Assembly (NCBI GenBank): GCA_036346205.1
Contig: JARFJB010000821.1
Span: 5,485,722-5,549,721 of the forward strand
Direction: 5' to 3'
Source: Vesta saturnalis
Lineage: Eukaryota; Arthropoda; Insecta; Coleoptera; Lampyridae
Length of the DNA stretch: 64,000 bases
Position 1 is the stretch's first letter. Each line of letters opens with the position of its first letter. Below, one piece after another: positions 43,701-56,286 of this stretch. Made by a program: the position numbers and the translations under genes. Below the pieces are notes generated by a model. The model saw only the letters and a program-made list of their open reading frames with translations, did not search any database and was not told the DNA's origin.

Positions 43701-44775
43701 GTTATAAGGGTAACTTGTCACGTGGCCGCGATTTTGCCACATATTTTCCGTTCAGTTCGAAATTATAAATTATTTGTTAGTGCCGTAGATCTGAAATGTA
43801 GTATAACTTCATGTAATTGAAGTTGATAACGCATAAATTCTTTGGGAAACTTTTCGATTGTAACGTTTTATTTGCCTTTCACGTATCTGGAAGGTTTCCG
43901 AAATTTCTATAAATAGTAATCGCAAGTAGAATCCTTTTTTCTAAAAATCAAAATAAAGTTTCGGTTGTTTATCAAATTTAGAGCAAAGTTCAAATTAACA
44001 TTATTAGTGCAACCCTTTTACTAATTTGAGAGGAAGAATTAGATAGTTCTTTGTAAATGATACTTATTTTCCTTATTGTAAGTTTTAGAAATTTTCGTTT
44101 GTTGAAAGGGAAATTACGTTTTATAAAATTAAATTGAGTATAAATTGTTACTTTGTATTTAAATTTAATGTATTTAATGCATATTTCGCATTTCGTTGAG
44201 ACGTTGGAGGTGACGATTTGTCGGACTATTTCGATAAGAATTTTGGGTTCAAACAAAGAGTTTGGCTTTAGCTACGAGGCATTAAGGTCCAGCGTGGCTA
44301 AGAAATCTTTAATTTACAGGATATCGGTTACATAGATAGGGCCCTCAGTTACGAAGTGTATTTTTTAGTTAAATTTTTCAGGCGACTTTCGAGTTTGAAT
44401 CATGTGAGTGCGTATTCAAAAAATTTAAGTAATCTTTATGATTAGCTAATTAATAATAGAGAAACAAACAACAAACGTGACGACAAATGAATTTTTCACG
44501 AGAGTCAGAGCTAGTATAGACGCAGAGGCGTTACGGCAGCGAGTGAGTGTCGTGGAACGACGTTATCCATAATACGTGTGTTCAAAGAACTTCCGTTATA
44601 GGGGCGTCATCCCTTGAAGGGATTATATTAAGTGGTTCAACCATTACGAGATTGATTTATCGTCAAGTGCAGTTTGTCCAAAGAGACTTCGTCGAAAATC
44701 CAAGGTGTTAAGTGTTACTTTTACCTAGTGCTTTCACTGTTCTCTGGAGTAGTTATCGTTTTTATGAGAAAGAAA
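43701..44775. other. No recognised gene
   Basis: AT-rich DNA between the gypsy RT fragment and the tandem units. No inverted or direct repeat shared with the units was recognised, and no coding domain. Confidence 0.4.
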
Positions 44776-47700
44776 CCATATGTGTGTATAACAAAAGAAG
44801 CTGTTCCAAAGCTAAGGTAATCATTTTGTGCCTATTTTTTTATGGTTGGCAAAGTCTAATAAATTCTTGTGTGTATTTTTTTTTGTTGTATGTACTAACG
44901 GTTAAATACGCTGGCTTTTGGAGATTAGCTACTGACTTTTTTTTATTGCTTCAATTTTAAATACAAGCGTATTCATCCGTGCCATGATCCAAATTTATTT
45001 AAGTGATTTATTTTTTTATCATACTGACGAAGTTGTGTCGAAATTATGTATCTCATGCGTTACGAGGACAACGCAATTTATTTGTTACTTTGGCATATGA
45101 ATCCACATTTAAGATAATTTTAGTAAATGCCAGTACTGAAACTAGCTAGTCTAACCGCCTATTAGGTATATTAAATGATTTAACTTAGACGAGAAATTAA
45201 TGTAACAATTGTGTGGTTATTTCAAGGGTGGTGGTTTTATAATACATATCTTTAGGTTAACGGACTGTTGTTTTTTTTTAATGTGATTCGAGCTGTGAAC
45301 CCATTTGTTGTACAACACAATACTTACACTCATATGAAGTGTTTGTTTTATTTGAAATTAGATCATTGCATTAACGTCACTATTTTTGGTGTTTAATTTA
45401 AGTAAAAAGTAATTACATTGGAAAGTTTTATTTATTGATTAATTATAACGTAACTTTTAAAGGCTGATGAGTTAAACTTACTTTTACGAATTTTAGCGTA
45501 TTTTATAGCGGATTGATTAATTTAATTACAAGTGATTGCAGACAGAATTAAAGTGAGTTCTTTTTTATCAAAGTAAAAGTTCATTGAAAATGAGAATTAT
45601 TGAGTAAAGTAACGTAACAACAGAATTATTGATTTTTTAGATCATATTAGCGGTTTATTGTTTTGCGGCACGCAATTATTTTAGGGAAGACAGCGATATT
45701 ATTTGTAGCCTTTGAGATTAACGAAGATCTGCTGGTCCCAAAACCACCTGCGATTCCGTTCAGGTAAGCGAGTTATTTGAGCATTTTGAGCGCGCTGTGA
45801 ACTCGCGTAATTAGGCATGTCATCCCCTATTGTGTCATTTCAAATACTCTAGCGCCCTTTCCGGTTTTCTGTCGATTTTATCCCCCTATTTTCACGTATT
45901 TATGGTAAGCTATCCTATTGAGCGCAAAATTTAGTAGACTGGACCGATACCCAACCACTGGGCAGTCGAGCAAAATCTAATCTTACCTGTTATCCCGTTT
46001 TACTGCCAGTTTTTACCGTAACAAACTATAAGTTTTAGAAAACACATTATCTACGGTTCTAACTTTATGTTTGATTGCATTGGTAAATGTTAACTCTGAG
46101 CTTTCTTATAGAAAATATCTTTATGTTTTTTACAAAGTGATATTATTTCAGATTTTTCTTCTAAATTTACGTGTTGTGTTCTAATTATATTAAGTATGTC
46201 TAAGTCAGAGAATTGTTCTTAAAGTTTTCCTTTGTTTCAACATTAACAATTTGTTGGAGATCCTCCAGTTGTTAAATAAAATTAATTTCTAATGGTATTC
46301 TACAGATTCCTTTATGTGCGTAAGCTAACGATTCTGGTAAAGACATATTATTTAATTTAATTTCTGAGATAATTACTTGACCTTCGATATTTACCGGTAT
46401 AACAATGAAATTTTAAATTGTAAAATTATCACTAGCATGAAGTGCATCAAATCTATCATGCCATTCTAGTCAATCTTTTTATCACATTAAATTTTTTAAT
46501 AAGATATAGTTTTATTCAAACTTTTTTACCGAAAAGGGTTTTCTAAAATAAAAGTTCTAAAAAAAATCATCCCCGGTTTTGGATTAATCATTGAGTTTCT
46601 TATATTTTGATTAAAGAAAATATTGTGATCCTGAATTTATACTCAGCAGGTCCAAAACTTATTTCCAATAACAGTTATTTAATGGTCAGATGTGAATGGA
46701 AATGCAATTTCATATTCGTTCACTTTAGATACGATAACTGCATGTAATTCAAATTATGAATCGAACTATCTCTATATTACTTTATGTAAACTCACTTTAA
46801 TTATAAACCCATTCATCTAAATTTATAATCGTTATTAGCATTTAATATTGAAAACTAAATGCAAAAATAAAATGTTACTTGTAAATTAATTAAACACTGT
46901 ATCAATCGGTAATAACCATCGAACCAGTAATACAGTGTTACAAACCCTTTTTAATCAACCATAATGACAAATTTTTGATGTTAAATTATGATCGTTTAAC
47001 AGCACAAAAAAAATTGTAAATATTAAATTACTCAATTTATGGATAATACTACACAATTGTAGTTAACTTGTGTTCTAAGTGTCCAATATGTTAGGAGTAT
47101 GTCACAATTAATTTAAATTCAGTTAGAACATTCTGTCACCATTATGTAAGTGGACAATGTTTTTGTTATTTTCGATTCATCTACTTATTTGGTGAATGAA
47201 CGATTACTAGAGTACATTTAAATTACTTAAAAAAAAATTTCAAATTAAATATTGTTACCCCAAAAAGAAAAAGAAGTATAAACACTTGTAGCTCATTGGT
47301 GGGTGGAACAAAAGGTTCGTGGCTGGCTGCTCGATTCGGTATGGATCGTGGGTCAACGATAGTTGTCAGAAAAAAAAAAGAATTAAGGGCGCCAGAAGCT
47401 TAATTGTATGTTTTTTTTCCGAACCACAACGAACCTACGAAACTGCTTAACACTACTCCAGCTTCAAGATTAATTTTTGACCCATAAGCGAAAGGAAGGA
47501 GCGTAAACGTAGACAAAATAACAAAAAAAGGGTTAATTGTGTAACTAAAATTAAAGTAGATGACAATAATATGTATAAATATATACTGAATTAAATTTAT
47601 AACAAAAAGAAAATTAAATACCTAGTTTGAGTTTTTGTTTTTTTTTACAACAAAATTTAAAGACGAAAGCAATTTTTAAATGTTCGTATATAAAGAAAAT

Positions 47701-47835
47701 AATGAATAACAATTAACGTGATTATAAGCAAAATAACACAAACAGATAAATTAATAATGGCGCGAACAATCGACGCAGTCACTATATTAAGCGCCCACAG
47801 AAATTAACAACCTAATCATAATATCAATTAATAAA
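44776..47835 (-). repeat. Gypsy-derived tandem unit A (~3.06 kb)
   Basis: It starts CATATGTGTGTATAACAAAA and ends near CAACCTAATCATAATAT, and matches unit B (48184-51837) along its length with indels. The minus strand at about 46400-46030 holds pol remnants: NIEGQVIISEIKLNN, SLPESLAYAHKGICRIPLEI, FSDLDILNIIRTQHVNLEEK and FTNAIKHKVRTVDNVFSKTY, the protease-RT linker of a Ty3/gypsy polyprotein. A TGGCGCC sequence (47394-47388, minus) resembles a retroviral primer-binding site. Unit A alone has about 340 bases at 45480-45820. Confidence 0.75.
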
Positions 47836-48183
47836 ATCGCTTTTATGCGGAAGAAACCAAACGTTCATTCCTAGATTTCCAAACTTTAATTTCACAGTTC
47901 GCCGGTAACGAATAACTCGGTGAAAATAATTAAGCTTATGTGTATAGTTAAACAAGAATAACAAGTATCAAGCAGAACTTGTATATAGTAGAATAAAGTT
48001 AACAAATAACGTGTAAATAAAGACTGTAGTGTACCGTACACCAAACTGAAGTAGAAATCAACCGGAATTTAGTACTTCGAGTCGACGCACCGCCTCCCTT
48101 TACGAGGAAGAATCGAGCGCAGTTACGACATCAATCCTATCGCCGACGTTGCTGCAGAGCCTATTCCCTGGGAATTCCACCAT
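47836..48183. other. Spacer between the tandem units
   Basis: Sequence found only between units A and B. It includes AATAAA-type signals (GTAGAATAAAG, GTAAATAAAGACTG) followed by a more GC-rich block. This may be retroelement LTR or leader DNA, but that could not be confirmed. Confidence 0.35.
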
Positions 48184-50644
48184 ATGTGTGTATAACAGAG
48201 GAAGTTGTTCCAAAGCTAAGGTAAACATATTGTGCCTATTTCTTTGTGGTTGACAAAGTTTAATAAATTCTTGTGTGTATTTTTTTGTTGTTGTATGTAC
48301 AAACGGTTGAATACGCTGGCTTTTGGAGATTAACTACTGACTTTTTTTTATCGTTTCAATTACAAGCGTATTCATCCGTGCCATAATCCATATTTATTTG
48401 AGTGATTTATTTATTTATCATACTGACGAAATTGTGTCGAAGTTATATATCTAATGTGTTACGAGGACAACGCAATTTATTTGTTATTTTGGCATATGGA
48501 TCCAGATTTAAGATAATTTTAGTAAAGGCCAGTACTGAAACTAGCTAGTCTAACCGCCTATTAGGTATATTAAATGATTTAACTTGGACGAGAAATTAAT
48601 GTAGCAATTGTGAGGTTATTTCAAGGGTGGTGGTTTTATAATACATATTTTTAGGTTAACGAACTGTTGTTTTTTTTTAATGTGATTAGAGCTGTGAACC
48701 CATTTGTTGTACAGCACAATACTTACACGCATATTAAGTGTTTGTTTTATTTGAAATTAGATCATTGCACCAACGTCACTATTTTTGGTGTTTAATTTAA
48801 GTAAAAAGTAATTATATTCGAAAGTTTTATTTATTGATTAATTATAACGTAACTTGTAAAGGCTGATGAGTTAAACTTTCCCCTATTGTGTCATTTCAAA
48901 TACTCTGGCGCCTTTTCCGGTTTTCTGTCTATTTCATCCCCCTATTTTGACGTATTTGCGGTAAGCTATCCTATTTAGCGCAAAATTTAGTAGACTAAAC
49001 CCATACCCAACCACTGGGCAGTCGACCAAAATCTAATCTTACCTGTTATCCTGTTTTACTGCCAGTTTTTACCGTAACAAACTATAGGATTTACAAAACA
49101 CATTATCTACGGTTCTAACTTTATGTTTGATTGCATTAGTAAATGTTAACTCTGAGCTTTCATTACAGAAAATATCTTTATTTTTTTACAAAGTGATATA
49201 ATTTCAGATTTTTCTTCTAAATTTACGTGTTGTGTTCTAATTATACCAAGAATGTCTAAGTCAGAGAATTGTTCTTAAAGTTTTTCTTTTATTTCAACAT
49301 TAACAATTTGTTGGAGATCCAGTTGTTAAATAAAATTAATTTCTAATGGTATTCTACAGATTCCTTTATCTGCGTAAGCTAACGATTCTGGTAAAGATAT
49401 ATTATTTAATTTAATTTCTGAGATAATTACTTGACCTTCGATATTTAGAACAATAAGAGTGTAAATTAAAACTTAAAGTGTTACCTTCTTATATTTTGGT
49501 TAAAGAAAATATTGATTATTTTGAAATAAGTAATCTATACTACAATTTATTCGAATGATAAATTATAATAATTATTTACCCAGACTAACTCTTTAATGTA
49601 CGGCCATCATATAATTATAAGTTACGTTCAATATAAATTGTTAAACTTTTGACGCATAACAATAATTCAATGATCCTGAATTTATACTCAGCAGGCCCAA
49701 CACTTATTTCCAATAACAGTTATTTAATGGTCACATGTGAATGGAAATGCAATTTCATATTCGTTCACTTTAGATAAGATAACTGTAATTCAAATTATGA
49801 ATCTAACTATCTCTATATTACTTTATGTAAACTCACTTTCATTATAAACCCATTAATCTAAATTTATAATGGTTATTAGCATTTAATATTGAAAACTAAA
49901 TGTAAAAATAAAATGTTACTTGTAAATTATTTAAACACTGTATCAATCGGTAAAAACCATCGAACCAGTAATACAGTGTTACAAACCCTTTTTAATCAAC
50001 CATAATGACAAATTTTTGATGTTAAATTATGATCGTTTAACAGCTCAAAAAAAAATTTTAAATTACTCAATTTATGGATAATACTACACAATTGTAGTTA
50101 ACTTGTGTTCTAAGTGTCCAATATGTTAGGAGTATGTCACAATTAATTTAAGTTCAGTTAGAACATTCTGTCACCATTATGTAACTGGACAATGTTTTTG
50201 TTATTTCCGACTCATCTGCTTATTTGGTGAATGAACGATTACTAGAGTACATTCAAATTACTTAAAAAAAATTTTTCAAATTAATTATTGTTACCCCAAA
50301 AAGAAAAAGAAGTATAAACACTTGTAGCTCATTGGTGGGTGGAACAAAAGGTTCGTGGCTAGCTGCTCGAGTCGGTATGGATCGTGGGTCTACGAAAGTT
50401 GTCAAAAAAAAAAAGAATTAAGGGCGCCAGAAGCTTAATTGTTTGTTTTTTTTTCGGAACCACAACGAACCTACGAAACTGCTTAACACTATTCGAGCTT
50501 CAAGAGTAATCTTGGACCCATAAGCTAAAGGAAGGAGCGTAAACCTAGACAAAATAACAAGAAAAAAGGTTAATTGTGTAACTAAAATTAAAGTAGATGA
50601 CAATAATATGTATCAGTATATATTTAATTAAATTTATAACAAAA

Positions 50645-50780
50645 TAGTATATTAAGAAACAAGTTTCGTAAGACGCGTTTTTATCGCATGAGTCCAAGTT
50701 TAGAAAACGACCCGCGCAGCGGGGAGTTTTGTAATGGACGAATGCGATAAAGCGTCTTATGAAACGAGTTTCTTATACTA
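50645..50780. repeat. Foldback (hairpin) element inside unit B
   Basis: The left arm TAGTATATTAAGAAACAAGT and TTCGTAAGACGC, with TTTATCGCATGAGTCCA, is mirrored by TGGACGAATGCGATAAAGCG and TCTTATGAAACGAGTTTC, ending TTATACTA. The centre has CCCGC-GCA-GCGGG. A near-perfect hairpin of this size fits a MITE. Unit A lacks it. Confidence 0.78.
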
Positions 50781-51620
50781 TTTTTTCTATTTTGCGTATT
50801 TGTGTTGAAAATTTTGAAAAAATGTAAATTCCATTTGTCACCTTATTTCATAATTTTGAATGTAGGTTGGCAACAGTGGTATTTGTTTGTTTGAGTTCGA
50901 TACAAATATAGGGTATTAAAACTATTATTTGTTAACAATTCATTTCAAACTACCTATAAATATGTTCTTAATAGAAGTTGTATACTATATACATTATAAT
51001 CGGAATAAAATTACACTATACTATGTAAACTTAATAATTTACACTCATGTGAAGTTAACAAGGTTAAATGAAGGTTATATTTGACGCAAAAGATGTAATC
51101 GGCTTAATCCGAAAGCATATTGACGCTTTATCTTGAAACACAATAAAAAAGAGAAATCGTCCATATTCGGTTTTGGTCATCTTAATCATTACAATGCATT
51201 AATTAGGAATAATTCAATACAAAGGATATATACACATTTCAAATAAGAATAGGTTATGTTACATTTACGTTTACATACATCAATAAAGAACTTCATTAGT
51301 TTACATACCAACATCAAGAAAAAAATGTTAGGTTACTAAACTTTAAAGTCAAACATTAAAGGCTGTGACTATCCGCACGCAAAATTAACCTAAATTTGTT
51401 CAAAAAAATGGAAATAAAAAGGGAATCTGTAACCTAGGATCCAAGCTACGTTACACTACAGTCCATTGAGAGAATCCCAGGTTATCGTAGATTTTTTTTC
51501 CTTTTTATTTCCATCTTTAGACAGTTTAAGGTTATAATTTTTGCGTGTGGATAGTCACAGCGAACATTAAAATACCCGTTTGAGTGTCATAATGTACATA
51601 TTAAACACGCAAAATAGAAA
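50781..51620. repeat. ~840 bp inverted-repeat-ended insertion inside unit B
   Basis: It starts TTTTTCTATTTTGCGTATTT and its reverse-complemented end reads TTTTTCTATTTTGCGTGTTT, giving inverted ends of about 16-20 bp. It is non-coding and absent from unit A. It contains the smaller MITE at 51362-51561. Confidence 0.65.
51362..51561. repeat. 200 bp MITE with ~90 bp imperfect inverted arms
   Basis: Ends are GCTGTGACTATCCGCACGCA and, inverted, GCTGTGACTATCCACACGCA. Inner blocks GGAAATAAAAAGG also pair. It is nested in the insertion of unit B. Confidence 0.75.
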
Positions 51621-51837
51621 AAGAAAATTAAATACCTAGTTTGGGTTTTTGTTTTTTTTTATAACAAAATTTAAAGACGAAAGCAATTTTTAAACGTTCG
51701 TATATAAAGAAAATAATGAATAACAATTAACGTGATTATAAGCAAAATAACACAAACAGATAAATAAATAATAGCGGGAACAATTAAATTAAGGGCCCAC
51801 AAAAATTAACAACCTAATCATAATATAAACTAATAAA

Positions 51838-52602
51838 ACCCAGTGCTCGGGTAGACCTCGCAGAACACGAATGGTAATAACAAAAAAAAACTGGTTAAAT
51901 ATACGTGTATGATGCGCAAAAAAATAAACTGTTCTAGCCTCACACACAATTAAAATAACAGTAAATTTATAACTGTAATCTTAAAAAAGAATTGTCAATA
52001 AAATTATTAATCAAACTTCAGAGAGAGATTAAATTAAAAAAAAAGGAAACAAAACTAAAGATGTTGGGAACTCACATATGCCAAAAAAAAGTAACGGATG
52101 AATAAATTCTTATTGTGATTAATCGGAATAACATAATAAAACGCCAGTAACCATATCTTAATATCTAAAAGTGTAAACTACGCTTTATACGCGAATTATA
52201 CTTTATGTCATCAGCTGATTTGGATTTGATACGTGAGTTCGACATCACAAGTTAGATAGTTGGACGTAAAAAAATACGTGTTTACAAAAAAGGGGAGGAA
52301 GTAAAGGAATTTATATAATGAACTAATTTGGGAAAGTAAGTAGTTACACAGTAATTTAATACATTAAAGTAAATTTTCTTATAGGTTACAAATCATATAC
52401 CAATGTATGAAATAAACGATAACCAAAATTGCAGATGGAAGGATGATGGACAATTACATACACCACACAGATCTGAACTTAAGTGAGTACTCATTAAACA
52501 ATTTGTTGAACCTCTAGTAATCGGTAGGTTGTTGGAGAGAGATTACTGTAACGGTGGTTGTATCGTGATACTATAATGAGTCCAGCAACAATAACACGAT
52601 AA
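51838..52602. other. No recognised gene
   Basis: AT-rich DNA between unit B and the left copy of the 2.9 kb duplication. No domain or repeat was seen. Confidence 0.4.
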
Positions 52603-52649
52603 TTAATGTTTGTGTATATTGGTGCTCGGAAATCCATAACAGGGCGGAT

Positions 52650-54060
52650 TTAAGTTTTGTACGTGTGTTGGAGTGTTTTGGGGTGGCAACCTCTGATACG
52701 ACCCCGGGGGGCGCCCAGTAGGTTTGCACGGTTTCTAATTCTGTTAAGTGTTTTCCTAACATCGGGGAGCCAATTAAGTGTTCTAGTGAATAGGATACCT
52801 AGGTATGTGATTTGGTCTTGAAGGTGGATTCTCTTTTGGTTAATGGTGAGGAAGACATTTCTGGAGGATAGGTTTGGGAATTTGTCTTCGACGTAATTAG
52901 GGTGACGGAAAAGGATTGCTTGGGTTTTGCAAGGGTTAAGGGAGACTCTCCACCGGTTGGCCCAGTTGGAAAAGTTCCAAAGGGTTTTGGATATGCGGTT
53001 GGAGGCCGTTTCGCTGTTCCGATTAACCGACCAGAAGGCGGTGTCATCTGCAAACTGCGCAACGACTACTCCGGGTTGAGTAACGAGGGATATCTGAAGC
53101 AAATATGGTGTAAAGGATGGGGGCTAAAGCAGAACCTTGCGGAACGCCTTTAGTGGGTTGGAAAGGGTCTGAGAGGTTTTTCCCCAGTTTCACCCTGGCC
53201 GATCGATTGGTCAGGTACGAAAGCAGAAGTTTGGAGAAGGGGTCGGGAATGTTAAGGTTTCGGATTTTTTTGTAGGAGACCGGCGTGCCAGACCCTGTCA
53301 AATGCTTGCTTAATATCCAATAACACAGCTAGATTGCATTGCTTATGGTTGAATGCTTTGGTGGTCTCGGTAAGCAGCTTCAACAAGGGATCGTGACGCG
53401 TCCGGTTTGGGTGGAAGCCCAATTGGCTGTTGGGAAGGAGGTCGTTATACTCTAGGTGTTCCCTGAGCCGCCTGGCTAGAATTTGCTCGAAGCATTTTCC
53501 GAGGCAACTCAGGAGGGATATGGGTCTGTAGGAATTAGGTGAGGTTAGGTCTGCGTGAGGTTTTGGTATCATGACGCTGGAGGCCGATTTCCAATCCGTC
53601 GGGAAGTAAGAGACTTATTGTATATGTTTGAGAGTAGTTGGAGGCATGGGCCAGGTAGGTGTCAGAGGATTTTTATATTGAGGCCGTCGCGGCCTGGGGC
53701 TAAGTTTTTACCTTTTTTAAAATAGGGATTGACCTGGTCGGGCGTAATTGGAGAATAGAAGGGATTCTCGTTGTCGAGAGGGGGTTCGGGAAGGTTAAGG
53801 TTTCGGAATTCCTCGAGGCGGTTCTCGAGAAATTCCTTGAAAACAGGATCGAATTGGGGATCGTTGGGGGGATTGGAATATGGATTGGAGGTGGTGACCA
53901 AAGAAATCGGCCTTTCCTTGGTCGGAGGAGATTAAGTTGCCCTGAAGGTCGGTTGGATGGGATTTGGGGTTAACCTTTCTTCTGGTCAGTCTATCAAACT
54001 GTTGCCAGAAGCGTTTACCGTCTCGATAATCTAACTGATTATCGCCTGATTAAGGCGTTA
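52650..54060 (-). pseudogene. Jockey-type LINE reverse transcriptase, duplication copy 1
   Basis: Minus strand, in pieces: KEFLENRLEEFRNLNLPEPP, LAPGRDGLNIKIL, IPKPHADLTSPNSYRPISLL, LARRLREHLEYNDLLPNSQL, LLDIKQAFDRVWHAGLLQK, FQPTKGVPQGSALAPILYTI and VVAQFADDTAFWSVNRNSET, with TYLGILFTRTLNWLPDVRK near the end. All RT motifs, including FADD, are visible. Frameshifts separate them, and the 3' part is cut at 52603 by the duplication border. It keeps 8 bases (after the FADD region, near 53015) that are deleted in copy 2. Confidence 0.88.
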
Positions 54061-54950
54061 AGGCGATTGTATTCCGTCTTGAGAATACAATCGCATATAA
54101 TCGAATATAATCAAGAACGTTATATTGATATTTTTAATTTTGTATTCAATATGAGCACACGATCATTGTTTTGATCCTTACATAAAGACAAAAAATCTCT
54201 TACATAAAGGAATTAATGTCCAATCTCTGGTATATCACTTTGGAGCATAATACGCACAAACACTAGCAATAATTCAAATCTAGGTTTGGGGCAATAATGT
54301 TCGAATTTTTTTGAACTTTAATTAGGTTCTTGACAAAATGATTTAGTTTTCTTTCAATAAGCAGGATACGCTAGAGTCTTTAGCACTAACTCCAAACAGT
54401 TGATTTCGACCCTACATATATTTGAAGTTTATTATTTAATTATAGTATTCCCATTTAAACACACGTTACATATTTTTTTATGTCTGTATTATTATTTACC
54501 AAGCGTTACACTCAAACGAAATTTTAATAGTTTGTGCGTATTACTATTTGTTTATTTAACCATGAAATCTTCCTATAGCCGTTTATTTTGCCAAATATTT
54601 ATGAATTATAGTCAGAACATGCTATTATTTGTTTAATAAGATTAGTTTCACACTATCTATTGTAACCTTTAATTCAATGTCATATATTTTAAATTACAGG
54701 CTTGGTACAATGTTTATGTTAGCTTCCCTTTTATATGACCTTTTTTCAAAATTTAAATTACTTGAATTGTTTAATCGTATAGTAACACATGATATAGTTC
54801 CTTGGCTTATGCAACATTTATAATAGTAACAATAGATAAATATCTAATTCTATTAATAGTTAATAATTACTAATTTTGTATTGATATAATTAAATGCATT
54901 AATCTAATTAAAATGCGCACTACCGAAATATTTTTCTTTGTTAGTCCCAA
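54061..54950. repeat. AT-rich repeat between LINE and Penelope ORF (copy 1)
   Basis: Matches 58506-59380. A 64-codon plus-strand frame at 54629-54823 ends LLYDLFSKFKLLELFNRIVT and HDIVPWLMQHL, and the preceding TTTTAAATTACAG looks like a 3' splice site. The end of this frame recurs degenerately at 28893. Function is unknown; it may be the C-terminus of an unidentified element protein. Confidence 0.45.
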
Positions 54951-55550
54951 TATATTACCTTTGTTGATGTTTCACAACTTTTGGACTTTACTATTGTTTT
55001 AAGTAAACGTCTGATAAGGCATTACAAAAAAATTAATTGCGACCTTTTCATTAATAACTTGCTTTAACTGTTTCCTTTGTACCTTATGACTGACTCAGCG
55101 TTAATTTACTAAAAAGGGTTTCTACCCTGTTCACAAAGTTATCAACACTTAGATTGTTCTGTCTAATTTGATGTAGTTACTCTGATAACAAAGTACATAT
55201 TTTAATTTAAAATTCAACTACGTATGTTAAATTATAGTGCTGTAGTAATTTAACAAGTAATTTACTACAAGGTCTAGAGAAAACACAGCAAAAAAACCTT
55301 GACATACCAAAAGCTAAAATTAAAATTAAGGCGTCTAATTGTGGCTTTTTTTTATTATACGATGCCAAAATCTGTTTAAATTGAGATTTCCTTCTTGCCT
55401 TTTGAACCAGTGCTTATTGTTGGTACTGCTTTTATTCCTTTCATAATAACACATAGAATTGAAAAAATCCGAACTAATCATGGCATTAGGACTGCTTTAA
55501 ACCTACAAGAAAAACGAGCGGTGAGCGCAGAACGCTCGTCACTACATGCT

Positions 55551-55897
55551 GTATAATAAGTGCCTCAGGAAACAGCCTTCCGCCGGTGATGGTCTTTTCA
55601 AGGTTGCATTTCAAGAACCATATGGTAAAGGATGCACCCTCGGGAACCTTAGGACTTACATCAAAGTCGGGATGGATGACCTCAGAACTATTTCCGATAG
55701 TTATAGAACATTTTGTAAAATTTAGCGGAGCTTCAAAGGAAAATTCAACTATTTTGATATATGATAACCATGAAAGTCACCTTTGTATTGGTGCATTAGA
55801 TATTGCGAAACAAAACTGTGTGACAGTTGTCACTTTGCCTCCGCATACATCAAATAAGCTGCAGCCATTAGATGTCACTGTATTTTTTTTTTTATAG
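55551..55897 (+). pseudogene. pogo-type (DDE_1) transposase fragment
   Basis: Open frame reading SGNSLPPVMVFSRLHFKNHM, VKDAPSGTLGLTSKSGWM, SKENSTILIYDNHESHLCIG and TLPPHTSNKLQPLDVTVF. YDNHESH carries the second catalytic Asp of the DDE_1/pogo family and the LQPLDV block precedes the third. The N-terminal DNA-binding region, first Asp and C-terminus are missing. The frame is free of stops for about 115 codons, so it is relatively young or fragmentary. It lies exactly where the Penelope ORF of duplication copy 1 is cut off. Confidence 0.85.
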
Positions 55898-55899
55898 GG

Positions 55900-56286
55900 T
55901 GATTTTTAATAAAAATTGAGACAACGAAAAATGGCAGCAACTAAACTTGACTCTTAAAAACTTTCCATTCATGAATGTCAATTGTTAGCGGAAGGCGTTG
56001 AGGGGAGAATTTTTCACCGGAAGTACATTATTGTATTTTTAGTAACAATAATAAAATTTAAAAATTACCAAAATTTTGTTTATCTAACTACTCTCTTGCA
56101 TTTTTATGTTGGATGGGCAACCCACAATACACTAAAGCACAAACTTACATAAATAGAACAAATTTACAGAAAATTGAAAATTAAACGAAACAGTATAAGT
56201 ATACAAGTTTATTAATTGTTGTTATAGACATATACATACAATTTTAAATACTTCCTATCTTCACAAGAATATTTATATAATCAAGA
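55900..56286. other. No recognised gene
   Basis: AT-rich spacer between the pogo-like fragment and the poly(A) end of the next LINE (minus strand). Confidence 0.4.

Larger units (their letters stand above)
48184..51837 (-). repeat. Gypsy-derived tandem unit B (~3.65 kb)
   Basis: Second copy of unit A. The minus strand at about 49445-49130 repeats the pol remnants (NIEGQVIISEIKLNN, SLPESLAYADKGICRIPLEI, GIIRTQHVNLEEKSEIISLC). TGGCGCC recurs at 50429-50423 (minus). Compared with A it lacks about 340 bases near 48880, differs at 49450-49670, and has about 975 extra bases at 50645-51620 made of foldback and MITE sequence. A 61-codon frame at 50418-50603 (-) falls in the LTR-like part and is not supported as a gene. 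Confidence 0.75.
52603..55514. repeat. Segmental duplication, copy 1 (~2.9 kb)
   Basis: Collinear and nearly identical with about 56999-59950. Contents: 5'-truncated Jockey-type LINE (minus), an unidentified AT-rich repeat, and the start of a Penelope GIY-YIG ORF. Both copies share the same LINE 5' truncation point and flank, so the whole block was copied after the LINE inserted. Copy 1 ends abruptly on both sides, at the LINE near its left edge and at pogo-like sequence on its right. Confidence 0.9.

Noticed and set aside
47388..47394. TGGCGCC as a definite retroviral primer-binding site
   Set aside because: It recurs in both units and resembles a Lys-type site, but only seven bases match and no LTR pair could be shown. 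Kept only as a remark.
50418..50603. 61-codon frame with a hydrophobic N-terminus, considered as a small secreted or envelope protein
   Set aside because: The homologous place in unit A is frameshifted, and it overlaps the LTR/primer-site-like region; no independent support.
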